From a virus, in IMG/VR virus record IMGVR_UViG_3300031952_000026, positions 1 through 49,289 of that record: a stretch of DNA of 49,289 nt, one strand, 5' to 3'. Each line of letters opens with the position of its first letter. The stretch's first letter is position 1. The position numbers and the translations under genes were made by a program. The notes under the pieces were generated by a model. That model was not told where the DNA came from. It saw only the letters and a list, made by a program, of their open reading frames with translations, and ran no database searches. Positions 21,046-29,641 of this stretch are shown here, piece by piece.

Positions 21046-21368
21046 ATGTATTCTACTTTATAACCTAAGTAATCAAACTGTTTTTGTAAATCTTCAAAAC
21101 TCATTATTTCATCTTCTTTAATTTTTCCAGTCAGTCTGGCTAAAATTAATTCTTTATGTAAAAAATTCCATAATTTGGCTGGAACCTTATTTTTTTTTCT
21201 CCAAGTAAAAATTGGTCTGACATCTTGTAAACAATAAAAATTGCTAGCAAACTTCTTAACGCAACCATCAGCTATTTTATATTTTTTTAAAACAAAAACT
21301 AAAAAATTATAATCTGATTCAAATTTAGTGTTTAAGTCTTCTGGTGAATAGTATTTATTTAGCATCAA
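20958..21368 (-). CDS. Hypothetical protein, possible DNA-binding paralogue A
   Basis: 136 residues. The region YNFLVFVLKKYKIADG to KVPAKLWNFLHKELILARL resembles the same region of its neighbour 21355-21606 (NFLKKTLIKF... QRFWQLLHLDLTIL), so the two may be diverged copies. The C-terminus is very basic. The 67-bp duplication has changed its end: without it the protein would end YYIKSRKV instead of YYIKKRLNKN. In the leftward cassette with groES. Confidence 0.55.
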   Translation of the reverse strand: MMLNKYYSPEDLNTKFESDYNFLVFVLKKYKIADGCVKKFASNFYCLQDVRPIFTWRKKNKVPAKLWNFLHKELILARLTGKIKEDEIMSFEDLQKQFDYLGYKVEYIKGSIKIEYSQKEKEYQKKYYIKKRLNKN

Positions 21369-21606
21369 AATCTTTTTTTAATTTTTCTAAACTAGAATAT
21401 TTCATTTTAGGATTAACTATATTTAGGATTGTTAAATCCAAATGCAATAATTGCCAAAACCTTTGATTAATACCCCTTCTGCCATTTCTTACTAAGCTGT
21501 AATCTTGATACCCGTAATATTTAGTAATAATGTTTGGATTTTTTTTGTATAAATCAAATTTGATGAGTGTTTTTTTTAAAAAATTATATGAGCCTGTAAA
21601 ATTCAT
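21355..21606 (-). CDS. Hypothetical protein, possible DNA-binding paralogue B
   Basis: 83 residues starting MNFTGSYNFLKKTLIKF; the middle GYQDYSLVRNGRRGINQRFWQLL has a helix-turn-helix feel. Shares layout with the gene downstream, which it overlaps by 14 bases. It is the first gene of the leftward groES cassette and could regulate it. Confidence 0.5.
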   Translation of the reverse strand: MNFTGSYNFLKKTLIKFDLYKKNPNIITKYYGYQDYSLVRNGRRGINQRFWQLLHLDLTILNIVNPKMKYSSLEKLKKDFDAK

Positions 21607-21678
21607 TAAGCAGATATTTAATATTATTGGATAGTATCTAAATCATTACTGTAATTGATTTATTAAAATCATAAATAT

Positions 21679-21703
21679 TTGATTTTTTTTTCACTTGCAA
21701 TGA
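21679..21703 (+). promoter_or_regulatory. Late motif copy 2 (TTGAT-N8-CACTTGCAATGA)
   Basis: Lies 50 bases before the protease ATG; N8 is all T. Same layout as the other three copies. Allows the head block to be transcribed downstream of the inserted cassettes. Confidence 0.75.
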
Positions 21704-21753
21704 TTTTTTTTAAATTGTGTAATTTTGACATAATCAATTATTAATGTCTAATA

Positions 21754-22458
21754 ATGCAACATACACAATTTCTACCGATTCAGGTCAAGCAAATAAACAA
21801 TGAAGACCCAGATTATTTCATATTTGAGGGGTATGCTTCAACTTTTGGCAATATTGATCTTGGAGATGATATAATACAAAAAGGAGCATTTACACAATCA
21901 TTAATTGAAAATTCTGATGTTAAAGTTTTGTGGCAACACAAGATGAGCGAGCCTATCGGCATTCCCGAAATTATTAGAGAAGACGATTACGGACTTTATA
22001 TTCGTGCTAAACTTCCAAAAGCTGATGATTTTGTAAAAGGTCGCGTAATGCCTCAAGTCAAGATTGGGTCAGTAGCAGAAATGTCTATCGGATTTTTTGT
22101 TGAGGATTTTGAAATTAAAGGAATTGAAGGCAAGAATGTCAGAGTAATAACAAAGCTAAAATTATTTGAGTTTTCATTAGTTACTAAGGCTATGAATCCA
22201 AAAGCTAAAATAAATTCTTTTAAATCATTTAAAGATTCAGAAATTACAAACATTAAACAAATTGAAACATTTTTGAAAGATGGCGGAATGTCTCAAACAG
22301 GGGCAAAAACCCTTATTTCAAAAATAAAAGAATTTTCTAAGCAATGCGATGCTGCTGAGGATAAACAGTGTGATGCTGTTGAAACTAAACTAAATAAATT
22401 TTTTGAGGATCAAATGAATCAAAAAATAGATATAATCATTAATAATTTAAACAAATAA
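21754..22458 (+). CDS. HK97-type prohead protease (U35)
   Basis: Serine protease that trims the capsid protein's delta domain and then itself during head maturation. 234 residues: FEGYASTFGNIDLGDDIIQKGAF near 24-46, catalytic His 62 in KVLWQH, catalytic Ser 111 in AEMSIGF, then LFEFSLVTKAMNP. The C-terminal third is helical with two QCDA repeats (KQCDAAED, KQCDAVET), likely a scaffold-like or autocleaved tail. Four bases separate it from the capsid gene. Confidence 0.93.
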   Translation: MQHTQFLPIQVKQINNEDPDYFIFEGYASTFGNIDLGDDIIQKGAFTQSLIENSDVKVLWQHKMSEPIGIPEIIREDDYGLYIRAKLPKADDFVKGRVMPQVKIGSVAEMSIGFFVEDFEIKGIEGKNVRVITKLKLFEFSLVTKAMNPKAKINSFKSFKDSEITNIKQIETFLKDGGMSQTGAKTLISKIKEFSKQCDAAEDKQCDAVETKLNKFFEDQMNQKIDIIINNLNK

Positions 22459-22462
22459 TAAA

Positions 22463-23788
22463 ATGTTAGACCAAAAATTAGATCAAATATTGGATATGAC
22501 AGCCAAAGTTCAGGCTCGTCAAGACGAAATTGGTAAGAAAGAAGCTGAAAAAGATTTAGCTATTAAACAATTAACAGATCAAATCACTTCTCTTGCACAA
22601 GAAAAGCAAGATGAAAAAATCAAGACTGATTCAGATAAAAAAGCTTTAGAAGATTCAATTAAATCTATTGAAGCTGAAATAAAAAGAACAGGTTTAGGTA
22701 ATAATTCTTCTAAAAAGGAAAATTCTGTAGTTTATAAATTTAAAAGCGAGTTTGCTAACTACGCTAGAAAAGCTGGAAAAACTATTGATGAAGCTTTAAT
22801 TAATGAATATCATAGTACAATCGTTGATTCTTTTGCTGAACACGCGTCAGTAGAAAGTAGAGAAGTTTTAATTAAAGTTTTATCAGTTGATAGCAATCCT
22901 GACGGTGGTTACTTAGTTTTCCCAGAAAAAAATCCTAATGTTCAAAATATCAGAGAATTTGAGACTTCTCCGATGAGATCAGTTGCTACAGTTATTACAA
23001 CTATTGCAGAATCTTATGAAGAAGTTATTGATGATGATGAGTCAGAATCAGGCGGGTGGGTTTCTGAAAGAGAAGAAAGAAAAGATACTGGCACGCCACA
23101 ATTTGGCAAATTAGTATTCGCAACTCACGAACAATATGCTCAACCATTGGTTACTCAAAAAATGCTTGATGATTCCTCAATTAACATTGAAAGCTATTTA
23201 TCAGGAAAAACTAATGATATTGTTACTAGAACTGAGAACACAGCTTTTGTTAGTGGCAACGGTGCAGGCAAACCTAAAGGCTTCTTATCTTATGAGGCTT
23301 GGGCTGCAAATGGTTCTTACGAAAGAGGTAAACTTGAGCAAATTAAATCAGGAACTAACGGCGCTTATGTTGCTGATACTATCAAAACTCTTCAAAACTC
23401 ATTGAAAGGCAGATACCAAGCAAAAGCAGTATTTATGGGTAAAAGAGATGATTGGGGTAGAATTATTTTGTTAAAAGATGGCCAAGGAAACTATTTGCTA
23501 GATCCTAGATCTTTCAAAAATGGCGATACCTTGACTCTATTAGGAAAACCATTCGTTTTTGCTGATGATATGCAAGCTTCTGTTGTTTCAGGTTCTCCTG
23601 TAACTGGCGCTTTATCTTTATCTTACGGTGATTTTAATGCTGGATATATAATTGTTGATAGATTTGGTTTGAGAGTTCTCCGTGACCCTTACACAAGCAA
23701 ACCTTATGTTAAATTCTACACAACTAAAAGAGTTGGTGGTGGCGTTAAAAATTTTGAAGCTATCAAGAATTATAAATTATCTGCTTAG
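22463..23788 (+). CDS. HK97-fold major capsid protein
   Basis: Main shell subunit. 441 residues: residues 1-75 form a coiled-coil delta domain (KEAEKDLAIKQLTDQITSLAQ), followed by a mature shell domain with VESREVLIKVLSVDSNPDGGYLV, ETSPMRSVATV, the P-domain-like FVSGNGAGKPKGFL, and C-terminal GYIIVDRFGLRVLRDPYTSKPYVKFYTTKRVGG, all typical. Followed by a GC-rich hairpin. Confidence 0.95.
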   Translation: MLDQKLDQILDMTAKVQARQDEIGKKEAEKDLAIKQLTDQITSLAQEKQDEKIKTDSDKKALEDSIKSIEAEIKRTGLGNNSSKKENSVVYKFKSEFANYARKAGKTIDEALINEYHSTIVDSFAEHASVESREVLIKVLSVDSNPDGGYLVFPEKNPNVQNIREFETSPMRSVATVITTIAESYEEVIDDDESESGGWVSEREERKDTGTPQFGKLVFATHEQYAQPLVTQKMLDDSSINIESYLSGKTNDIVTRTENTAFVSGNGAGKPKGFLSYEAWAANGSYERGKLEQIKSGTNGAYVADTIKTLQNSLKGRYQAKAVFMGKRDDWGRIILLKDGQGNYLLDPRSFKNGDTLTLLGKPFVFADDMQASVVSGSPVTGALSLSYGDFNAGYIIVDRFGLRVLRDPYTSKPYVKFYTTKRVGGGVKNFEAIKNYKLSA

Positions 23789-23794
23789 TAATTT

Positions 23795-23814
23795 GGGGAG
23801 GTTAAGCACTCCCC
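23795..23814 (+). terminator. Hairpin after the capsid gene
   Basis: GGGGAG (23795-23800), 8-base loop, CTCCCC (23809-23814), then TTTGAT. Stem is strong for this AT-rich DNA; the U tract is weak, so it may stabilise the capsid mRNA or partly terminate. Confidence 0.6.
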
Positions 23815-23843
23815 TTTGATATTAAAATTAATAAAATTTAAAA

Positions 23844-24281
23844 ATGCCTACTTTAGAAATTACTACAAATTTAAAACAAGAAATAGCTGTAAATATTCAA
23901 GCTATTATTACTAACACTTCAACAGTTGGAAATATTATTGCTGCCGCTGATTTTGATCATGGCATTAATTTTAGCTTTTTCTCAGGTGCTAGAACTGACG
24001 GAACTTATAACATTCTAATTGAACATGGTGATGCTTCAGATCTTTCTGATGCTGTAGCAGTTCCAGATTCTCAGTTAAGAGGTCAAGATCCAACTTCTAC
24101 TGTTGCGCCTGAATTACAAGCTCAAATCACTGCTGCCAATAAAATTAAAAAGATTGGTTACGTTGGACCGAAAGCTTTTGTAAGAGCGACAATCGTATCA
24201 ACAGTTGTAACAACTGGCGCTACTTTAGGTTGTATTGTATCTAAAATGCCAGAAATTATGCCTGCAGCAATAACTGTCTAA
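23844..24281 (+). CDS. Putative capsid decoration protein
   Basis: 145 residues, strand-rich, starting MPTLEITTNLKQEIAVNIQA. The pattern FSGARTDGTYNILIEHGDASDLSDA...PDSQLRGQDPT...KKIGYVGPKAFVRATIVST resembles small virion proteins encoded after capsid genes. It sits between two strong hairpins (23795, 24290), which suggests a separately tuned, abundant mRNA. Role inferred from position. Confidence 0.6.
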   Translation: MPTLEITTNLKQEIAVNIQAIITNTSTVGNIIAAADFDHGINFSFFSGARTDGTYNILIEHGDASDLSDAVAVPDSQLRGQDPTSTVAPELQAQITAANKIKKIGYVGPKAFVRATIVSTVVTTGATLGCIVSKMPEIMPAAITV

Positions 24282-24289
24282 GTTATTTG

Positions 24290-24314
24290 GAGGGCTGTTT
24301 AAAATTCAGCCCTC
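24290..24314 (+). terminator. Hairpin after the decoration gene
   Basis: GAGGGCTG (24290-24297), 9-base loop, CAGCCCTC (24307-24314), followed by TATTAAATTTG. Perfect 8-bp GC-rich stem; terminator or mRNA-stabilising element. Confidence 0.65.
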
Positions 24315-24339
24315 TATTAAATTTGAAAAGATATATTTT

Positions 24340-24561
24340 ATGGATGTTCTAATTTTAAACCGAGTTACAGTAGCTAAAAATTGCAGAGCAGTTTTAGTTT
24401 TAGAAAAAGACCAAGCAACAGATTTGGATGATGATTTAGCTAATAGTTTAATTAAATCTGGAGATGCTAAACTTATTGAAAAGTTTGTAGAAAAAACAAT
24501 TCAAGAAGCTCCAGAAAATAAAATGTTTGACAAGAAATTAAACAAAAAGACAAATAAATAA
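24340..24561 (+). CDS. Hypothetical head-region protein (73 aa)
   Basis: Starts MDVLILNRVTVAKNCRAVL; a short strand-rich N-terminus with DDDLANSLIKSGDAKLIE, reminiscent of small capsid-region proteins, then a lysine-rich tail. Overlaps the next ATG. No named family. Confidence 0.5.
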   Translation: MDVLILNRVTVAKNCRAVLVLEKDQATDLDDDLANSLIKSGDAKLIEKFVEKTIQEAPENKMFDKKLNKKTNK

Positions 24562-24959
24562 TGAGTAAATCAACACAATTTCAATCAAGTAGAGATTTTA
24601 CAAGAAGTGTAAAAATGTTAGTTGGTCAAACTACTTCAACTACTTATAACGATAATATAGTGGTAAGCTCTTTTGATACGATGGGTTGCAATATTGTTGG
24701 GATAAGAACTGATGCTAATTTAACAGCAACATCTTTAAGGTTTCAAGTTGGTAATAGTTTGGATGGAATATTTTTAGATTATTATACAAATGATAGTTCT
24801 AATCCCGCTCTTTTAAAAGAAATAAAATTAACAGTTGCCACTTCAAAACATTTTGCTTTTGATAGAGATAATTTTAGCTCAGTACAATTTATTAAAATAA
24901 TTGGTAATACAGCCCAATTAACTACTGATTCAGTAATAACTTTAGTATTAAGACCATAA
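24561..24959 (+). CDS. Beta-sandwich virion protein candidate (132 aa)
   Basis: LTATSLRFQVGNSLDGIFLDYYTND, KHFAFDRDNFSSVQFIKIIGNT and SVITLVLRP form a pattern common in phage virion proteins: a strand-rich domain with a closing TLVLRP. Probably attached to the head or connector; receptor or decoration role is inference. Confidence 0.5.
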   Translation: MSKSTQFQSSRDFTRSVKMLVGQTTSTTYNDNIVVSSFDTMGCNIVGIRTDANLTATSLRFQVGNSLDGIFLDYYTNDSSNPALLKEIKLTVATSKHFAFDRDNFSSVQFIKIIGNTAQLTTDSVITLVLRP

Positions 24960-24962
24960 AAA

Positions 24963-25334
24963 ATGGCTAAAATAACGAGCTATACATATACAATAAGAAT
25001 CGGTGATGACTTTAGACAGAAATTAACGCTAAAAGACAAAGAGACAGGTAACCCTTTAAATTTGAGTGGCTACTCATTTAAAATGGAAATTAGGGAATGT
25101 AAAAGTAATTTAGATCCTATTTTGACATTAGAATCACCACTTGGAATTTCTGGAATAGGAATTGAAATTGATGACGCAATAAATGGCAATATTTTTTTGA
25201 TAATCTCAAAAAATATTACTAAAGATTTAACTGATACAAATGCAGTTTATGATTTGAAATGGACTACTGATGTTGGACAAGTAACTACAATTTTAGAAGG
25301 AAATATACAAATTTTAGAAACAGTTACTAAGTAA
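24963..25334 (+). CDS. Ig-like/BppU-N-like structural domain protein (123 aa)
   Basis: TIRIGDDFRQKLTLKDKETGNPLNLSGYSFKMEIRE is the opening of a small beta-sandwich domain also seen at the N-terminus of some baseplate and head proteins; later strands VYDLKWTTDVGQVTTILEGNIQI agree. Probably a virion accessory protein. Confidence 0.5.
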   Translation: MAKITSYTYTIRIGDDFRQKLTLKDKETGNPLNLSGYSFKMEIRECKSNLDPILTLESPLGISGIGIEIDDAINGNIFLIISKNITKDLTDTNAVYDLKWTTDVGQVTTILEGNIQILETVTK

Positions 25335-25336
25335 AG

Positions 25337-25660
25337 ATGTCTGAAATAGAAATAGAAATTGACCAGCAAGTTTTTGAGGTTACTCAAGAAAGCAGTCAAG
25401 TAATTGAAATAAATACAAGTAGTGTAATTTACAGGATATTTCCTGCTGGCAGTAGATATAATTTTTTTACTCCAGCAGATAATCAAAGTGTTTTTACATT
25501 GACAGAAATGCCAGCAGGAGATGAAATTTTATTATCAAGAACTTTTGTAAATGGTCAAAAATTAAAAATATTTGATAACTACACTATAATTGGAACTCAA
25601 CTAACTATTATTTTACCCTATTCGTTGCTAACAACGGATTCATTAGAAATTTATTATTAA
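25337..25660 (+). CDS. Hypothetical virion protein (107 aa)
   Basis: Second half NQSVFTLTEMPAGDEILLSRTFVNGQKLKIFDNYTIIGTQLTI...DSLEIYY fits a repeat domain of phage fibres and spikes (F-V-N-G-Q... Y-T-I-x-G... L-T-I). Related to the C-terminus of the next gene (ALYVNGKAE...FTRVGKVLTW). Confidence 0.5.
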   Translation: MSEIEIEIDQQVFEVTQESSQVIEINTSSVIYRIFPAGSRYNFFTPADNQSVFTLTEMPAGDEILLSRTFVNGQKLKIFDNYTIIGTQLTIILPYSLLTTDSLEIYY

Positions 25661-25681
25661 CTAAATAATTATTATAATCAT

Positions 25682-26377
25682 ATGGCTACTTTATTACAAG
25701 CTAAACAAATTAACAAATTTACTTTTGCAAAAATTGGATCAAGTGGCTTTTCAGGTGCTGGAGTTGATGATGTTGTAACAGCAGCAATCACTGCGGCGGC
25801 ATCAGTTGATAATGTGCCAGTTCAAGTTGGGTCTTCAACTGCTTTAGGTTTCATTACTACTGGAGCAAATAATAAAGCTTTAGTTTTAAATTCAACTAAT
25901 AAATCAGCTATTGAAGATGGTGCTGGGAATGAAGTTTACGCTAGATTAACGGAAGCTGCTGGCGTTTATACATTATCCTATTATTCATTAGTTGCTGGTA
26001 TTGAAACAGCTTACTCACTACCTGCTACAACAATAGATTTTTATGTTAATTATAGCTATAGTTTTGATAAATTACCAGTTGATTCTCTAGTTAGAATTAA
26101 TACCGTAGTTGTTGGCGAAGATCCATCAAATACATCTGGAAGAGCAATCAGAAATGAAAAAGTAAATGTTACATCATTAAATACTTTAGCAAATCTAGCT
26201 TTTTTACCTATTGCTAACTCTGTTGCTCTTTATGTTAATGGTAAAGCAGAATCTGAGGGTGCTAGTGAAGGTTTCACAAGAGTCGGTAAAGTTTTGACTT
26301 GGAGCGCAACTAATGGTAAATATAATCTAGAAACAACTGATACAGTAATAGCACATTATAACACTTTAGAAGCTTAA
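25682..26377 (+). CDS. Hypothetical virion protein (231 aa)
   Basis: Strand-rich, Ala/Thr/Ser-rich protein starting MATLLQAKQINKFTFAKIG. The N-terminal 110 residues look like one domain and the C-terminal SVALYVNGKAESEG...FTRVGKVLTWSATNGKYNLETTDTVIAHY is related to the previous gene. Probably a head-attached fibre or spike component; no named family. Confidence 0.5.
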   Translation: MATLLQAKQINKFTFAKIGSSGFSGAGVDDVVTAAITAAASVDNVPVQVGSSTALGFITTGANNKALVLNSTNKSAIEDGAGNEVYARLTEAAGVYTLSYYSLVAGIETAYSLPATTIDFYVNYSYSFDKLPVDSLVRINTVVVGEDPSNTSGRAIRNEKVNVTSLNTLANLAFLPIANSVALYVNGKAESEGASEGFTRVGKVLTWSATNGKYNLETTDTVIAHYNTLEA

Positions 26378-26670
26378 TGAGCCAATTAGTTAATAAAAAA
26401 CAATTAAAACCTTCTTTAATTTTTGAAAGTGCCGAAACTTCTTATGTTCAATATATTTATTCAGGAAATCTTTTAACTGATGTAATCACTTGGAAAGACA
26501 ATACTTTAGTTCAAAAAGTTCAAGAAGAAAATTATAGTTATTTATCTAACAGAGTTAGTATTATCACTACTAAACAATATGATAGAACTGGTGTTTTAAT
26601 TGAAACTTTAACAGAAGTTTTAAGTTATACTGGTAATAATGTCACTATAAATAATAAGATATTATCATGA
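26377..26670 (+). CDS. Hypothetical virion protein (97 aa)
   Basis: Starts MSQLVNKKQLKPSLIFESA; alternating strand pattern (YVQYIYSGNLLTDVITWKD, VSIITTKQYDRTGVLIETLTEVLSY) as in small phage beta proteins. ATG overlaps the previous stop. Function unknown. Confidence 0.5.
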   Translation: MSQLVNKKQLKPSLIFESAETSYVQYIYSGNLLTDVITWKDNTLVQKVQEENYSYLSNRVSIITTKQYDRTGVLIETLTEVLSYTGNNVTINNKILS

Positions 26671-26873
26671 CAGGGAATATAATAATTAGCCCAATAACAC
26701 AAGATGGCAACATTCCTATACAATCTAAGGGGTTTTTGTATAGTCATGAGAATACATTGACAACAAATAAGACTTTGACTGCTAATAGAAACCATTATGT
26801 TGATAGTGCTATGATTATAAATAATTTAGTTACACTAACAATTCCAAATAACACAATTTTAATTATAGAATAA
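26667..26873 (+). CDS. Small beta-rich protein (68 aa)
   Basis: MTGNIIISPITQDGNIPIQSKG then NKTLTANRNHYVDSAMIINNLVTLTIPNNTILIIE: the NVTLTIPNNTxLxI end is typical of beta-helix or fibre repeats. Four-base overlap with the upstream gene. Confidence 0.5.
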   Translation: MTGNIIISPITQDGNIPIQSKGFLYSHENTLTTNKTLTANRNHYVDSAMIINNLVTLTIPNNTILIIE

Positions 26874-26874
26874 T

Positions 26875-27471
26875 ATGCCAGCAATTTTAGTTTTAGATCA
26901 GGCAACATTAACATCAGATTCAACAAATTTTGTTGCAAATGGTAATATTAGAATAAATGGAACTCCTACAAATAATAATGACCTTGTTAATAAAAGTTAT
27001 GTTGATGCTATAGTTAATATGGCTTCTAATAAAATTCAAATTTATATGATTGATAACGCAGTTACTACGACTATTGCCGCTATTAATACTCCAGTTAAAG
27101 CTTTAGGAACAACAACTTTATTAACATCACCTTTAGTTTTGAACGCATTAAATTTTGACATGCCAATATCTAATAGAATTAGATATATTGGTACTGAAAC
27201 TGTAGTTGGGATCAATATTACTGCTACTCTTATATCTGCAAATAATAGTCAGAATTTTGGAGGTTATTTATATAAAAATGGAGTAAATATAGGAAATGGA
27301 TTTAAGCAAGAAGGGTCAATTCCAACATCAGCTACAAGTAGAGTAGGTTATGGTGCTTATGGATTTATAAATTTAGTTACTAATGACTACTTAGAATTTT
27401 TTATTGAGAATCAAACTGCTGCAAACCCTTTAACAGTTAGGCAGCTTCAAATTACTGTTGGAACAATATAA
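26875..27471 (+). CDS. Head-fibre-like protein with C1q/TNF-like C-terminus
   Basis: 198 residues. The N-terminal part carries NNNDLVNKSYVDA, a fibre-type hinge motif. The C-terminal RIRYIGTETVVGINITATLIS...FGGYLYKNGVNIGNG...YGFINLVTNDYLEFFIENQT...LQITVG follows the strand order of trimeric C1q/TNF-like receptor-binding heads. Its place between capsid and connector genes suggests a capsid fibre rather than a tail fibre. Inference. Confidence 0.5.
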   Translation: MPAILVLDQATLTSDSTNFVANGNIRINGTPTNNNDLVNKSYVDAIVNMASNKIQIYMIDNAVTTTIAAINTPVKALGTTTLLTSPLVLNALNFDMPISNRIRYIGTETVVGINITATLISANNSQNFGGYLYKNGVNIGNGFKQEGSIPTSATSRVGYGAYGFINLVTNDYLEFFIENQTAANPLTVRQLQITVGTI

Positions 27472-28133
27472 TGATTAAATATAGCCCTATAAATAAATTA
27501 TGTGATTGGCAGCCTTTTAAAGATAAAGTTATTAATAGAAATTTAAGCCCTCAATCAAATGAAGAAGTTATTGATGGAATAGATTATTATGTAATTTTAG
27601 CTCAAGATGGTTTTTTACTTTTTCAATGTAAAATTATTATAGGAAGTGATGAAGCAATAGATTTTGAAACTAACTTTAAAAATATTTGGAATAAGCAACT
27701 TACCTTTGCTGATTCTACTGGAATAAGTCAAGTAATGACTTCTGCTCGCCCAGTTGGAACAACTACTTTTTTTACAAGTATAGACGATAACGGCAATATA
27801 TTAGAGTTTAACTTTACAGAAAACGACACATTAATTACGAAGGATTTAACCTTCAATGAAGATATTTGGATTAAGGACGGCGGAATTAATTTTGAAAATG
27901 CCCCTTTTGGTGCATATTTTGATGTTTTTTTAGTTCATCCACAAGTTGGCGTAGTTGCTAAACTGTGTAGAAATGTTTTAATTTACGGAACTCATATTTT
28001 ACCTATAAATTCAGAAGATAAGTTTTTAGTATCAGAAGGTTTAATTATAAGAGTTAATATTTATAATGGTAATATAAAAGTGCCTTTCAAGGCAACTGCT
28101 TGGCTTGAGGGTTTTAGAAAAACATTAACTTAA
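27471..28133 (+). CDS. Hypothetical virion protein (220 aa)
   Basis: Starts MIKYSPINKLCDWQPFKDK; strand-rich, with VMTSARPVGTTTFFTSIDDNGNI and a C-terminal NGNIKVPFKATAWLEGFR. Looks like a lipocalin- or jelly-roll-type virion component; no named family. Overlaps its neighbour by one base. Confidence 0.5.
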   Translation: MIKYSPINKLCDWQPFKDKVINRNLSPQSNEEVIDGIDYYVILAQDGFLLFQCKIIIGSDEAIDFETNFKNIWNKQLTFADSTGISQVMTSARPVGTTTFFTSIDDNGNILEFNFTENDTLITKDLTFNEDIWIKDGGINFENAPFGAYFDVFLVHPQVGVVAKLCRNVLIYGTHILPINSEDKFLVSEGLIIRVNIYNGNIKVPFKATAWLEGFRKTLT

Positions 28134-28134
28134 T

Positions 28135-28755
28135 ATGATATATTATAAACCAGAACAATTAACAGCAAAAGATTATATTGTTGTAAATCCTTCAATATCA
28201 AGACCTGTAAGTTTAGAGGAAGTTAAGATAAATAGTAGGATTGATGATGACAGTTGCGATGCTCAATTATTATCATTAATTGATGTTGCAACAGAATTTG
28301 GTGAAAAAATTACTGGACGAGATTTTATTAATAAGACTTACAAATCATTTCTAAATTGTTTCCCCTCTAATTCATGCCGAAGTATTGAAATTAGAAGAAC
28401 TAAATTACAATCAATAGTATCAATTAAATATTATTTAAACGGAGTTTTAACAACTTTTGATGCTTCAAAATATTATATTACAGAGAATACAGATTTTAGT
28501 AGAATACATTTAAAAGAAGAAGAATTTTGGGCTACTGCTGATCGCAGATTACAATCAGTAATAATAACTTTTGTTGCTGGATATGGGGAAGATGCTTGCG
28601 ATGTTCCCGCTACTATCAAAAGAGCGATTCTATCACATGTTGAATTATTAAAATCAGAATCTGGAGATTGCGATAATGCAAATGGAGTGAATAAACAAGC
28701 AATAGAACTTTATTCTCCTTTTATTATAATAACTAAAAGATTTGCCATAGCGTGA
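28135..28755 (+). CDS. gp6-like head-tail connector
   Basis: Forms the ring below the portal. 206 residues: SRPVSLEEVKINSRIDDDSCDAQLLSLIDVATEFGEKITGR, the strand pair IEIRRTKLQSIVSIKYYLNG, and VIITFVAGYGEDACDVPATIKRAILSHVELL are the HK97 gp6/YqbG family features. Its last codon overlaps the next gene's GTG. Confidence 0.88.
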   Translation: MIYYKPEQLTAKDYIVVNPSISRPVSLEEVKINSRIDDDSCDAQLLSLIDVATEFGEKITGRDFINKTYKSFLNCFPSNSCRSIEIRRTKLQSIVSIKYYLNGVLTTFDASKYYITENTDFSRIHLKEEEFWATADRRLQSVIITFVAGYGEDACDVPATIKRAILSHVELLKSESGDCDNANGVNKQAIELYSPFIIITKRFAIA

Positions 28756-29153
28756 GTTGTAAACCAAAAATAAAACAAAAAGCTGATACAATTTGCACGG
28801 GTGATTTAAAGACAAGAATTACTATTCAGCGGCGTAGGAAAGTAACTTCTAATGATGGTAGTACAGATGCCTCTTTAAATATAAGTGATTTAGTAAAAGT
28901 TTGGGCAATGCAAGTTAGTAGCAACGGTGAAGAAGCTTTTGACTCAACTAATATTATTAAAGTTATAACAGATAAATTTTATATAAGATATAGAAATGAT
29001 ATTGATATTACTAAAATTTTGCAAAAAGAAGAAAAAGGTAATGTTATAAAATTTAAGATTATTGATATTGAAAATTTAAATGGCAAAAATGAATTTCTTT
29101 GCATAAGAGCTACTCGTAGAGGCGATGGAACTATTAAAAACAATTTTGTATGA
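28752..29153 (+). CDS. Head-closure / head-tail joining protein
   Basis: 133 residues from a GTG overlapping the connector stop. LKTRITIQRRRKVTSNDGSTD...LVKVWAMQVSSNGEEAFDS...FYIRYRNDIDIT...FKIIDIEN...FLCIRATRRGDG matches the SPP1 gp16/HK97 gp7-type joining fold. Confidence 0.8.
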   Translation: MSCKPKIKQKADTICTGDLKTRITIQRRRKVTSNDGSTDASLNISDLVKVWAMQVSSNGEEAFDSTNIIKVITDKFYIRYRNDIDITKILQKEEKGNVIKFKIIDIENLNGKNEFLCIRATRRGDGTIKNNFV

Positions 29154-29641
29154 TGCAGATTAAAGGCATTAAATCAGATAGAACAATGCTTAATCTTGTA
29201 ATAAGAACAAAAGGAATTACTCGTAATGCGGTTAGAAAAGGATTTTATAGAAGTGGTATTGATATAATAGGTAGAAAAGGCTCTACAAATGATGGTTTAG
29301 TAAAACAGCAAATGAACTCTGCAAAAACTGGTAGACTCTATAAAGTTTATAGGAGTAAATCAGGTGGTATATTAAAAAAAGGTAGACTTCATAGAGCCTC
29401 AGCAGTTGGTCAAAGCCCAGCAGTTTTAACTGGAGCTTTAAGAAAAAGCTTAAATTTTACAGTTTTAGGATCTTTGCAACTTAGAATAAGTGCAGATACT
29501 CCTTATGCAGCAATTTTAGAATTAGGCGGAAATGCTGGTAGAAATGGTTCAAGTAGAATTGGTAGAAGAAATTATTTGAGAAAAGCAATTTTACAAAGCA
29601 GGAGAAATATAATTAATAATATTCAAAGTGAGATGAAATGA
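29150..29641 (+). CDS. HK97 gp10-like neck / tail-completion protein
   Basis: 163 residues; SAVGQSPAVLTGALRKSLNF, ISADTPYAAILELGG and RNYLRKAI are diagnostic for the gp10 family that bridges head and tail. Very basic N-terminal half. Overlaps both neighbours by four bases. Confidence 0.82.
   Translation: MMQIKGIKSDRTMLNLVIRTKGITRNAVRKGFYRSGIDIIGRKGSTNDGLVKQQMNSAKTGRLYKVYRSKSGGILKKGRLHRASAVGQSPAVLTGALRKSLNFTVLGSLQLRISADTPYAAILELGGNAGRNGSSRIGRRNYLRKAILQSRRNIINNIQSEMK

Noticed and set aside
22053-23405. Open frames overlapping protease and capsid genes on either strand
   Set aside because: Shadows of well-recognised structural genes.
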